Assembly: GCA_036406595.1 (NCBI GenBank)
Contig: DASXAR010000024.1
Coordinates: 1-10,949 of the forward strand
Source: VRUE01 sp036406595
GTDB lineage: Bacteria; Actinomycetota; Thermoleophilia; Solirubrobacterales; 70-9
Reading direction: 5' to 3'
Length of the DNA: 10,949 nt
In this document: positions 1-5,225 of the stretch, in pieces
Position numbering within the stretch: the first letter of the stretch is position 1
Layout of the letters: each line of letters opens with the position of its first letter
Program-made: the position numbers and the translations under genes
The notes under the pieces: model-generated
The model's input: the letters and a program-made list of their open reading frames with translations, nothing else
Database searches by the model: none
Told to the model about the DNA's origin: nothing

Positions 1-1611
1 GTCTCGGTGAAGGTCCCGGTCGTCCCGAACATCGGGACGATCGGGCTCGGCATCGCGAAGGCGGGCGCCGACATCATCACCCTTTCCGGATTCGAGGGGG
101 GCACCGGCGCCGCCCGCCAGCACGCGCTGCGCCACGTCGGGCTGCCCTCCGACATCGGCACCCGCGCCGTGCACCGGGCGCTGATGGAGGCCGGGATCCG
201 TAACCGGGTCGAGATCTGGGCCGACGGCGGCTACCGCACCGGGCACGACATCGTCAAGCTCCACTGCCTGGGCGCCAACCGGGTCGGCTTCGGCACGCTG
301 GCGATGGTCAGTCTCGGCTGCACGATCTGCCGTGGCTGCCAGCTCGACACCTGTCACGTCGGGATCGCGACCCAGATCGAGACGGTCGAGCAGGCCCAGC
401 AGCACGGGTTGAAGAAGTTCACCCCCCAGGAGGTCGACCTCGCCGCGGAGAGCTGCGCGAAGTTCTTCGCCGCGATGGGCGAGGAGGTGAAGGAGGTCGT
501 CGCCTCGCTCGGCTACGAGCGGGCGCAGGACCTGATCGGCCGCTACGACCTGCTCGAGCAGGTCTCGCACCACGAGGACATCGACCTGGCGCCCCTGATC
601 ACCCCGCTGGAGGAGTTCCTGGACCTCGAGCCCCTCGATCTGCCGGTCGCCGATGCCGAGCTGGCGGAGGAGCGCGCCGAGGCCGGCCTCGTGGTCGCGC
701 GGCCGATCCGAATGCAGCCCAAGGAGGCCTCCAGCCAGATCGCCGCCCTCGCCACCGAGGTCTGCGCAGGTCGCTCGGTCAGCAGCGCGTTCCCCCGCGC
801 GACCGACGCAAACGACCGCGTCCTCGGCACGGAGCTCGCGGGTGCGCTTGCCCGCGCGCGGATCTTCGAGGACGGCCCCGAGCCGGGCGACGACGTGCTC
901 GCCGACGTCGAGTTCAACGGCGGCTCGGTGGCCGGGCAGGGGCTTGGGGCGTTCAACGCCTACGGGGTCTCGATTCGGGTCGAGGGCGGTGCCCAGGACG
1001 GGGTCGGCAAGACGATGCTCGGCGGCACCGTCGCAGTGCTCAAGGGCAATGGCGCGAAGGGCCAGCGGCTGAACGGCTCGGTCGGCAAGTCCTTTGCCTA
1101 CGGAGCCCAGCGGGGGCGCCTCTTCGTCCAGGGGTCGGCCGACTCGCGCTTCTGCATCCGGCTCTCCGGAGCCGACGTGGTGCTCGGCGGCGAGCCGGAG
1201 GGAGACATCGACGACGGCCGGGGCTGCATCGTCAACCGCGCGAACGCGAAGGGCTTCGCCTTCGAGTACATGACCTCCGGCCGCGCGGTCGTGCTCGGCG
1301 ACCTCGGGCCATGGGCCTGCGCCGGGATGACCGGCGGTCGCGTCTACGTCCGCCACAACGCCTTCGGGATCGACCGGGACGCGATCGAGAGGCGGCTGGG
1401 GGAGGGCGCCAAGGTCGAGCTCAGGGAGCTGGATGCCGAGGGGCTGCTCGACATCGACGAGCTGCTCGAGCACTACGCCGAGGAGCTGCGGGAGACCGGG
1501 CAGGAAGATGAGGCCGACAGGGTCCTCCGCCTCGCCTCCCAGGCGCGGGACAACTTCCTGATGGTCGTCCCTCACCGGGTTCAGGCCGACCCGAGCATCT
1601 CGACCGAGTAG
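1..1611 (+). CDS. gltB: Glutamate synthase large subunit, C-terminal part (partial at left edge)
   Basis: The reading frame is open from base 1 and ends at TAG 1609-1611, giving 536 visible residues; full-length GltB is about 1500, so this is roughly the last third. GltB moves the glutamine amide nitrogen onto 2-oxoglutarate in the cytoplasm to make glutamate. The FMN-barrel signatures GFEGGTGAARQHALRHVGLP and DGGYRTGHDIVKLHCLGAN are followed by the Fe-S motif GCTICRGCQLDTCHVGIATQ. Cysteine codons at 319, 337 and 352 reproduce the C-x5-C-x4-C spacing of the GltB [3Fe-4S] cluster, and codon 328 adds a fourth Cys. A GXGXG beta-helix domain occupies about bases 880-1370 (GGSVAGQGLGAF, GVGKTMLGGTVAV, FEYMTSGRAVVLG, CAGMTGGRVYV). 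The wording differs from textbook GltB (ADSRFCIRLSGADVV instead of AGERFAVRNSGA), so this is a divergent subtype. The GTG at base 7 is internal, not the start. No gltD follows. Confidence 0.93.
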   Translation, partial: VSVKVPVVPNIGTIGLGIAKAGADIITLSGFEGGTGAARQHALRHVGLPSDIGTRAVHRALMEAGIRNRVEIWADGGYRTGHDIVKLHCLGANRVGFGTLAMVSLGCTICRGCQLDTCHVGIATQIETVEQAQQHGLKKFTPQEVDLAAESCAKFFAAMGEEVKEVVASLGYERAQDLIGRYDLLEQVSHHEDIDLAPLITPLEEFLDLEPLDLPVADAELAEERAEAGLVVARPIRMQPKEASSQIAALATEVCAGRSVSSAFPRATDANDRVLGTELAGALARARIFEDGPEPGDDVLADVEFNGGSVAGQGLGAFNAYGVSIRVEGGAQDGVGKTMLGGTVAVLKGNGAKGQRLNGSVGKSFAYGAQRGRLFVQGSADSRFCIRLSGADVVLGGEPEGDIDDGRGCIVNRANAKGFAFEYMTSGRAVVLGDLGPWACAGMTGGRVYVRHNAFGIDRDAIERRLGEGAKVELRELDAEGLLDIDELLEHYAEELRETGQEDEADRVLRLASQARDNFLMVVPHRVQADPSISTE

Positions 1612-1674
1612 GAGCTTCCCCGCACTGCATGGCGTTGGCCGACGCGTCGGGTCTGAGGACACGTCTCGATCCCC

Positions 1675-1695
1675 CCCGGCTGTTCGAAAGCCGGG
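1675..1695 (+). terminator. Hairpin downstream of gltB, candidate terminator
   Basis: CCCGGCT (1675-1681) pairs perfectly with AGCCGGG (1689-1695) across the 7-nt loop GTTCGAA. It lies 63 nt past the gltB stop. No U-tract follows, so it is either a U-less hairpin of the kind common in high-GC actinobacteria or only an RNA-stabilising stem. Confidence 0.45.
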
Positions 1696-1731
1696 ATATA
1701 GCCGGATAAGGAACAGCGGGGCGGCCAGGCG

Positions 1732-1750
1732 AACAGCTGGAGCGGCTGTT
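1732..1750 (-). terminator. Hairpin downstream of the membrane-tail gene, candidate terminator
   Basis: AACAGC (1732-1737) pairs with GCTGTT (1745-1750) across a 7-nt loop, about 35 nt beyond the minus-strand stop at 1785. The stem is only 6 bp and has no U-tract. Confidence 0.3.
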
Positions 1751-1784
1751 GCTGTCAGCCCACTCAGATGGCGAGGGGGAGCTT

Positions 1785-2945
1785 CTAGTCGTCGGAGTGG
1801 CCGCGGCCGTTGCCGTTGCCGTAGCCGTTCCCGTTCCCGTTGCCGTTCCCGTTGCCGTGACCGTAGGCGTGGCCATTCCCGTTGCCGCCGTCACCGTCGT
1901 CCCCGTCGTAGCCGGAGCCATGGCCGTAGCCGGTGTCGGCTTCGGGGGGCGGGCTCGAGGGTGGGGGCGGGGGCGGGGGCGAATAGGAGCGGCCGCGGCC
2001 CCTGCCGGGTGGGCGGCTCTTTGTGTGACCGAGGGCCCTGCCCGGGGTGCTCTTGCCGTGTCCCAGAGCCTTGCCCGGATTTTCCTTCGGGTGGGGTGGG
2101 TTGCCGTGGCCATTGCCGCCATCGCCACCGTGGTCGTGGCCTCCGTGGTGGTGCCCCCCATAGCCACCTCCACCGTCCTCGTCGCTGTCGTGGCCCTGGG
2201 AGTCTTCGTTGCCGCCCGACCCTGCGCTGACCGGCACCCCGTGACCACCGCCTCCGGCTCCCTTGTCGGGGGCGGGGGTTGAGGGAGCGCTCGGCGCCGG
2301 CTGCGCTTCCGGCTGTGGTTCGGGCGGCGAGCTTTCGGGGGCCGGCGAGGGAGCCTGCGGAGGCGGGGCGCCTTCGGGGCTCGTCCCCGGGGCGCTGCCG
2401 GGGCCTGAGCCCGGCGTCCCGTGGCCCGACCCACCGCCACCCGAGCCCCCGCCTCCCGGCGACGGAATCGTCGCGCCCGAGTGGACCGGCGGCACCTGGG
2501 CCACCAGCTGGGCCGGCGGAAGCGAGCCCGGGCCCGTGGTCGGACCGCTGGGGCCGCCGGGCGCCGAAGCGGTCGGGGAGCCGCTGCCCGAATTGCCGCC
2601 TGGTTTCGTGACGGCGATCGACCCGCCCGGCGCCGAGCCCTGCTCGGGGCCCGTGTGGGGAACGAGGGCTCCGACCGTCGGCGAGGGGTTGGTCCGCAGC
2701 GCCAGCGTCGTCATGCCGGCTACCGCCATCGCGGTGAGGAAGCCGAGCAGCGCCAGCGACGGGATCCCCGCCTTCGCAAGCGCACGGCGAGGCGAACCCC
2801 TCTGCTCGGGGGGGTCCGATTCGGCGACGATCTCGTCAAGCCCCGCGCGGACCCCCTCGACTTCCTCGTGCAGCCGTTCGCGGGCCCGCTGGGCGGCGGC
2901 TGAGATCTCCGAGGAGCGGTCGCCCGGGTCGCGAGGGCCGTTCAC
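1785..2945 (-). CDS. Single-pass membrane protein with long Pro/Gly/His/Asn-rich tail
   Basis: Product of 386 residues, or 389 if ATG 2952-2954 is used. I prefer GTG 2943-2945 because the ATG lies inside a TAGCAT -10-like hexamer (2953-2958) and the GTG sits 7 nt after it, matching the neighbouring gene. Residue numbers here follow the 389-residue form. A charged helix (about 15-46, EISAAAQRARERLHEE) precedes one transmembrane segment (about 63-86, GIPSLALLGFLTAMAVAGMTTLAL). The remaining roughly 300 residues are disordered: Pro/Ser/Gly at 90-230, a Gly/His/Asp stretch at 261-284, a repeat pair PGKALGHGKS / PGRALGHTKS at 293-313, poly-Pro at 326-332, and a Gly-Asn tract at 357-387. The lack of a signal peptidase site and the order helix, TM, tail suggest a cytoplasmic N-terminus and an outer tail. 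The family is unknown to me. The paralogous N-terminus in the next gene upstream argues that this frame is genuine. Confidence 0.72.
   Translation of the reverse strand: MNGPRDPGDRSSEISAAAQRARERLHEEVEGVRAGLDEIVAESDPPEQRGSPRRALAKAGIPSLALLGFLTAMAVAGMTTLALRTNPSPTVGALVPHTGPEQGSAPGGSIAVTKPGGNSGSGSPTASAPGGPSGPTTGPGSLPPAQLVAQVPPVHSGATIPSPGGGGSGGGGSGHGTPGSGPGSAPGTSPEGAPPPQAPSPAPESSPPEPQPEAQPAPSAPSTPAPDKGAGGGGHGVPVSAGSGGNEDSQGHDSDEDGGGGYGGHHHGGHDHGGDGGNGHGNPPHPKENPGKALGHGKSTPGRALGHTKSRPPGRGRGRSYSPPPPPPPSSPPPEADTGYGHGSGYDGDDGDGGNGNGHAYGHGNGNGNGNGNGYGNGNGRGHSDD
1806..1856 (-). repeat. Hexanucleotide repeat encoding Gly-Asn
   Basis: Tandem 6-bp units, GTTGCC or GTTCCC on the plus strand, encode (Gly-Asn)n near the C-terminus of the membrane-tail protein, with one Tyr interruption. 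Mixed GTTGCC/GTTCCC units show the array has drifted. Units are in frame, so gain or loss of one changes the tail by two residues. Confidence 0.8.
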
Positions 2946-2952
2946 GCGCCGC

Positions 2953-2958
2953 ATGCTA
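2953..2958 (-). promoter_or_regulatory. -10-like TAGCAT of the membrane-tail gene
   Basis: Read on the minus strand, TAGCAT is followed by 7 nt (GCGGCGC) and then GTG AAC. The coiled-coil gene has the same TAGCAT, 8 nt, then GTG AAC. The spacing puts transcription start at or next to the GTG, implying a leaderless message. No convincing -35 was seen. Confidence 0.45.
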
Positions 2959-3012
2959 ACGCTGGCCGAATGTTCGATTTGACGACATTCCCGCTACTTG
3001 CGCAGTCTTTTC

Positions 3013-3411
3013 TCAGTGCATCCGGCTCAGCAGATCGGCGATTGCCCGCACCTCACGCAAGAGCCCGTCGAGCATCGCCTCGGTGCTTGTGTGGATGCGC
3101 CACTCGGCGTACAGGCGCTCCTGTTCGAATGCGTCGAAGCGCTGCTCCAGCTCATTGACTCGGCCGTCCACCTGCTCGATCGACCGCTCCAGCTTCTTCT
3201 CGCTCTTGCCGACTCGGCGCTTCGCGTAACGACGGCCCTCGAGCCGCAGCCGGTCGAGCTCGCGCCGGAGGTCGGCGCTGCCCTCGCCGTCCTGCTCGGC
3301 GAGCATCTGCTCGACCCCGGCACGCACTCGGTCGATCTCTTCCCGCAGCCGCTCCCGCGCAGCAGAGATCTCTGGCGGCTCCGCGCCACCGGCGCCGGTA
3401 GAGGAGTTCAC
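3013..3411 (-). CDS. Small coiled-coil protein, function unknown
   Basis: GTG 3409-3411 to TGA 3013-3015 gives 132 residues. The frame stays open further upstream, but that part lies over the FHA gene in a different frame and reads as low-quality Arg/Pro sequence. The GTG is chosen because TAGCAT lies 8 nt before it. After a short Gly/Ser leader comes EISAARERLREEIDRVRAGVEQMLAE (residues 14-39), paralogous to the N-terminus of the next gene. Then come long charged helices with heptad character (about 46-105, e.g. EKKLERSIEQVDGRVNELEQRF) and a final helix (EAMLDGLLREVRAIADLLSRM). There is no signal peptide, TM segment or Cys, so it is probably a cytoplasmic oligomer. It lies 44 nt after the FHA gene on the same strand. 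I do not recognise a named family. Confidence 0.8.
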   Translation of the reverse strand: MNSSTGAGGAEPPEISAARERLREEIDRVRAGVEQMLAEQDGEGSADLRRELDRLRLEGRRYAKRRVGKSEKKLERSIEQVDGRVNELEQRFDAFEQERLYAEWRIHTSTEAMLDGLLREVRAIADLLSRMH

Positions 3412-3419
3412 GGCCGGGA

Positions 3420-3425
3420 ATGCTA
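3420..3425 (-). promoter_or_regulatory. -10-like TAGCAT of the coiled-coil gene
   Basis: Minus-strand TAGCAT is followed by 8 nt (TCCCGGCC) and the GTG start. It lies in the 44-nt gap after the FHA stop, so the coiled-coil gene may have its own leaderless transcript as well as readthrough from the FHA gene. Confidence 0.4.
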
Positions 3426-3455
3426 GGGCCGTCGTCGGGCGGAACGGCGGTCTGC

Positions 3456-4028
3456 TCAGACTTCGAGGACCAGCAGCCTGAAGCGGCCGATCGTCAACTC
3501 GTCCCCGTCCTCGAGCCTGCCCCACTCGACCAGCTCGTTGTTGACGAAGACCCCGTTGAGGCTGCGGTCGTCGAGGACGCGAAGCGGCTCGGCTTCGTCG
3601 GAGACGACGAGGGCGTGCCGGCGGGAGACCGTGGGATCGTCGAGGCGGATGTCGGCGGCGACGCTGCGGCCGATCCTGGTCCAGCCGCTGGCCAGCGGAT
3701 AGACCTCGATCTCGCCGTCGTCGCCGAGGCAGGCGAGAAAGCGGCCGTGGCCGGGCAGCTGGGCCCGCACCCGCTCCTGCCAGCGCGGCCGCGGGGCGGT
3801 CCTCGCGAGCCGGAGTTCGGCGGTGCTGTCGCCGTGCTCCTGCATCGGCTCGAAGATCGAGTCGAGCTTGAACGCCGAGGAGCCGCAGCCCTGGCATTTC
3901 GGAAGGCGCTCGTTCTCGTTGAGGGCCAGCTGCGACCCGCATTCAACGCAGTAATAGGTCCCGGCGCCGGGGAACCTTCCGCTGGAGAAGGTTTCAGGCG
4001 CTTGCGCCGGTATCAGACTGGTGAAAAT
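3456..4028 (-). CDS. Zinc-ribbon plus FHA-domain protein, probable ATT start
   Basis: From ATT 4026-4028 to TGA 3456-3458 the product is 190 residues. Numbering follows that start. Residues 25-48 form a zinc ribbon, C27-x2-C30 with C45-x2-C48 (YYCVECGS, KCQGCGS). Residues about 96-190 are an FHA domain, the phosphothreonine-binding fold, with its conserved elements visible: GRS (120-122), SRRH (135-138), SLNGVFVN (156-163) and a closing beta strand RFRLLVLEV. FHA proteins recruit partners phosphorylated by Ser/Thr kinases; no kinase is in the window. The first in-frame ATG (3843-3845) would remove the ribbon. Between the upstream stop (4095-4097) and the ribbon there is no in-frame ATG, GTG or TTG, but AAAGGAG lies 5 nt before ATT. 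A rare ATT start fits best; a sequence error is the main alternative. The gene heads a minus-strand trio. Confidence 0.82.
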   Translation of the reverse strand: MFTSLIPAQAPETFSSGRFPGAGTYYCVECGSQLALNENERLPKCQGCGSSAFKLDSIFEPMQEHGDSTAELRLARTAPRPRWQERVRAQLPGHGRFLACLGDDGEIEVYPLASGWTRIGRSVAADIRLDDPTVSRRHALVVSDEAEPLRVLDDRSLNGVFVNNELVEWGRLEDGDELTIGRFRLLVLEV

Positions 4029-4033
4029 TGGTG

Positions 4034-4040
4034 CTCCTTT
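4034..4040 (-). promoter_or_regulatory. Shine-Dalgarno AAAGGAG deciding the FHA gene start
   Basis: Minus-strand AAAGGAG is followed by CACCA and then ATT, a 5-nt spacing. It is one of only two strong ribosome binding sites I see in the window, and it implies initiation upstream of the zinc ribbon although no canonical start codon is available in any frame nearby. Confidence 0.6.
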
Positions 4041-4060
4041 CGAGCGCCTCCGCAGGTCGA

Positions 4061-4066
4061 TCCTAT
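4061..4066 (-). promoter_or_regulatory. -10-like TAGGAT of the FHA gene
   Basis: Minus-strand TAGGAT, in the context GATAGGATCG, lies 20 nt before AAAGGAG. A transcript starting about 7 nt downstream would carry a short leader containing the Shine-Dalgarno, unlike the leaderless neighbours. It is divergent from the SRPBCC promoter 30 bp away. Confidence 0.4.
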
Positions 4067-4095
4067 CGGCCTCCGACCGATTAGTCCATTCGATT

Positions 4096-4101
4096 TAGAA
4101 T
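4096..4101 (+). promoter_or_regulatory. -10-like TAGAAT of the SRPBCC gene
   Basis: TAGAAT is followed by 10 nt (CCCGCCGCCG) and the ATG at 4112, with no Shine-Dalgarno. The layout is almost the same as at 4642-4660. It suggests a leaderless or near-leaderless message. Confidence 0.5.
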
Positions 4102-4111
4102 CCCGCCGCCG

Positions 4112-4630
4112 ATGGGACCGATCACCGCCGAAGTCGAAGTCGACGCCCCGCGGGAGCGGGCCTTCGAGCTGCTCGCCGATCTCGCCCTGCGACCGACGTT
4201 CACCGATCACTTCGTCACCGACTTCCACCTGACCCGGATCGAGCCGCGCGGAGTCGGCGCCGGTGCGCGCTTTCGCCTGGCGCTGTGGCCCCGCTCGATC
4301 TGGATGGACACCACGGTGGTCGAGTCCGAGCCCCCCCACAAGGTGGTCGAGCGCGGATTCGGCGGACGCGGAAACCGGATCCCGACCAGGACCGTGTGGG
4401 AGGTCCTCGAGGGAGCCGGCCCCCTGACCCTCCTCCGGGTCTCCCTCTGGACCGAGCCCTCGAACCCGGTGGACATCGCCCTGGAGAAGCTGTCGGGCGC
4501 GGCGATGCGGCTCGAGCGCGACCTGCGGGAGGCGATGCGAAGGGCGCGGGAGATCCTCGAGTCCGAGGCGCCGCCGGGGAAGCGCGTCGGGGTTGCCGGG
4601 GGCAATGCCCACGCGACGGGCATCCCCTGA
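4112..4630 (+). CDS. SRPBCC (START-like) family protein
   Basis: ATG 4112 to TGA 4628-4630, 172 residues. The N-terminus ITAEVEVDAPRERAFELLADLALRPTFTDHF is typical of the SRPBCC helix-grip fold (polyketide cyclase / START / CoxG-like). The expected middle strands follow (GVGAGARFRLAL, TTVVESEPPHKVVERGFGG, RTVWEVLEGAGPLTLLRVSLW), then the long C-terminal helix (LEKLSGAAMRLERDLREAMRRAREILE). These proteins bind hydrophobic ligands in a deep cavity, and the ligand cannot be read from the sequence. No signal peptide, so cytoplasmic. The last 25 residues or so are a loose Gly/Pro tail. The start is fixed by the upstream -10-like element and the absence of other starts. The lipoprotein gene starts 27 nt downstream but has its own promoter element. 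Confidence 0.85.
   Translation: MGPITAEVEVDAPRERAFELLADLALRPTFTDHFVTDFHLTRIEPRGVGAGARFRLALWPRSIWMDTTVVESEPPHKVVERGFGGRGNRIPTRTVWEVLEGAGPLTLLRVSLWTEPSNPVDIALEKLSGAAMRLERDLREAMRRAREILESEAPPGKRVGVAGGNAHATGIP
4605..4623 (+). terminator. Hairpin at the 3' end of the SRPBCC gene
   Basis: ATGCCC (4605-4610) and GGGCAT (4618-4623) form a perfect 6-bp stem with a 7-nt loop, just inside the SRPBCC coding end and about 17 nt before the next -10-like element. It could limit readthrough into the lipoprotein gene. No U-tract. Confidence 0.25.
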
Positions 4631-4641
4631 GGGCCTCTATA

Positions 4642-4647
4642 TAGACT
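4642..4647 (+). promoter_or_regulatory. -10-like TAGACT of the lipoprotein gene
   Basis: TAGACT, part of the AT-rich run TATATAGACT (4638-4647), is followed by 10 nt (CTCGCCGCCG) and the ATG at 4658. From hexamer to start codon it differs at only two positions from the SRPBCC promoter. No Shine-Dalgarno is present. Confidence 0.5.
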
Positions 4648-4657
4648 CTCGCCGCCG

Positions 4658-5203
4658 ATGAGGAACCGCCGACCCGTACCGTCGCTGCTGGCTGCGCTCG
4701 CGCTCGTCGCGGCCCTCCTCACCGTCGCCGGCTGCGGCTCCTCGAGCGACTCCAAGGAAGTCGTCGAGGGCGAGCCGGTCGAGCTCGGCGACCTCCAGTA
4801 CAACGTCGTCTTCTCGCGCTTCCTCAACCCCAATGACACCGAGGACTCCGCCTACCTCGTGGGCCAGAAGGAGCCACCCCCCGGCATGTCCTACTTCGGC
4901 GTCTTCTTCGAAGTGCAGAACGAAAGCGACGAGGCCCAGACGCTGCCCGACTCCTTCACGATCGTCGATGCCGAGCACCGCCAGTTCGATGCGCTCCCCA
5001 GCGAAAGCCTCTACGCCTTCCCGGTCGGGGGCGAGGTGGAATCCGAAGAACAGGTGCCGGTGCTCGACTCGACGCCTCAGCAGGGCCCGATCCAGGGCTC
5101 GGTCGTGCTCTTCGAGCTACCCGCTTCCGCCTCGGAGGCGCGCCCGCTGGTCCTTGAAATCCCCGGCTCCGAAGGGCCGGCGGAAGTGACCCTGGACCTG
5201 TAG
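4658..5203 (+). CDS. Secreted lipoprotein with DUF4352-like domain
   Basis: ATG 4658 to TAG 5201-5203, 181 residues. A lipoprotein signal peptide is clear: basic MRNRRP, the hydrophobic stretch SLLAALALVAALL, and lipobox TVAGC with the lipidated Cys near residue 26, followed by a Ser-rich linker. The mature part (about 41-181) resembles the DUF4352 / telokin-like immunoglobulin fold: LGDLQYNVVFSRFLNP, YFGVFFEVQNESDEAQTLP, FTIVDAEHRQFDALPS and an ending with GSVVLFELP. Such domains occur on surface lipoproteins with poorly defined roles. It is expected on the outer face of the membrane. It ends 13 nt from the stop of the convergent PBP gene. The lipoprotein call is strong; the domain name rests on recognising the pattern. 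Confidence 0.85.
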   Translation: MRNRRPVPSLLAALALVAALLTVAGCGSSSDSKEVVEGEPVELGDLQYNVVFSRFLNPNDTEDSAYLVGQKEPPPGMSYFGVFFEVQNESDEAQTLPDSFTIVDAEHRQFDALPSESLYAFPVGGEVESEEQVPVLDSTPQQGPIQGSVVLFELPASASEARPLVLEIPGSEGPAEVTLDL

Positions 5204-5225
5204 GCCGACCGGCCTCTCAGAGGCC
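5202..5225. terminator. Hairpins in the lipoprotein/PBP convergent junction
   Basis: GGCCTC (5211-5216) pairs with GAGGCC (5220-5225) around TCA, itself the minus-strand PBP stop codon. A second stem, AGGCC (5202-5206) with GGCCT (5211-5215), shares one arm, so the two are mutually exclusive. The 13-bp gap leaves no room for separate terminators, so this is a candidate bidirectional one. Confidence 0.45.

Larger units (their letters stand above)
1612..1784. other. Convergent non-coding gap with hairpins
   Basis: This 173-bp gap separates the gltB stop from the stop of the opposing membrane-tail gene. I find no supported gene in it. It holds two hairpins and several copies of the word GAACAGC or its complement: GCTGTTC at 1680-1686, GAACAGC at 1711-1717 and 1731-1737, and GCTGTT at 1745-1750. 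Its likely role is transcription termination from both sides. Confidence 0.6.

Noticed and set aside
1611..1786. 8-bp direct repeat GGAGCTTC (1611-1618, 1779-1786) as a target-site duplication around a small mobile element
   Set aside because: The enclosed ends are not inverted repeats of each other, and the word contains the common palindrome AGCT. Chance is more likely.
1421..2440. Minus-strand open frame of 339 codons overlapping the gltB end and the membrane-tail gene
   Set aside because: Arg/Pro/Ala/Thr-rich low-complexity sequence with no domain. It crosses the gltB end antisense and lies in a different frame from the supported membrane-tail gene.
1749..2982. Plus-strand open frames antisense to the membrane-tail gene (1749-2282 and 2263-2982)
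   Set aside because: They mirror the Gly/Pro/Asn repeats as Val/Ala or Gly/Pro runs. The minus frame has a TM segment, a paralogous N-terminus and a promoter-like element; these have none.
3412..3942. Upstream extension of the coiled-coil frame to 3942
   Set aside because: It runs through the FHA gene in another frame, is Arg/Pro-rich without structure, and ignores the GTG start with TAGCAT 8 nt before it.
4013..4839. Minus-strand frames 4013-4612 and 4207-4839 over the SRPBCC gene
   Set aside because: Antisense to a gene with a recognisable fold and promoter element; no motif of their own.
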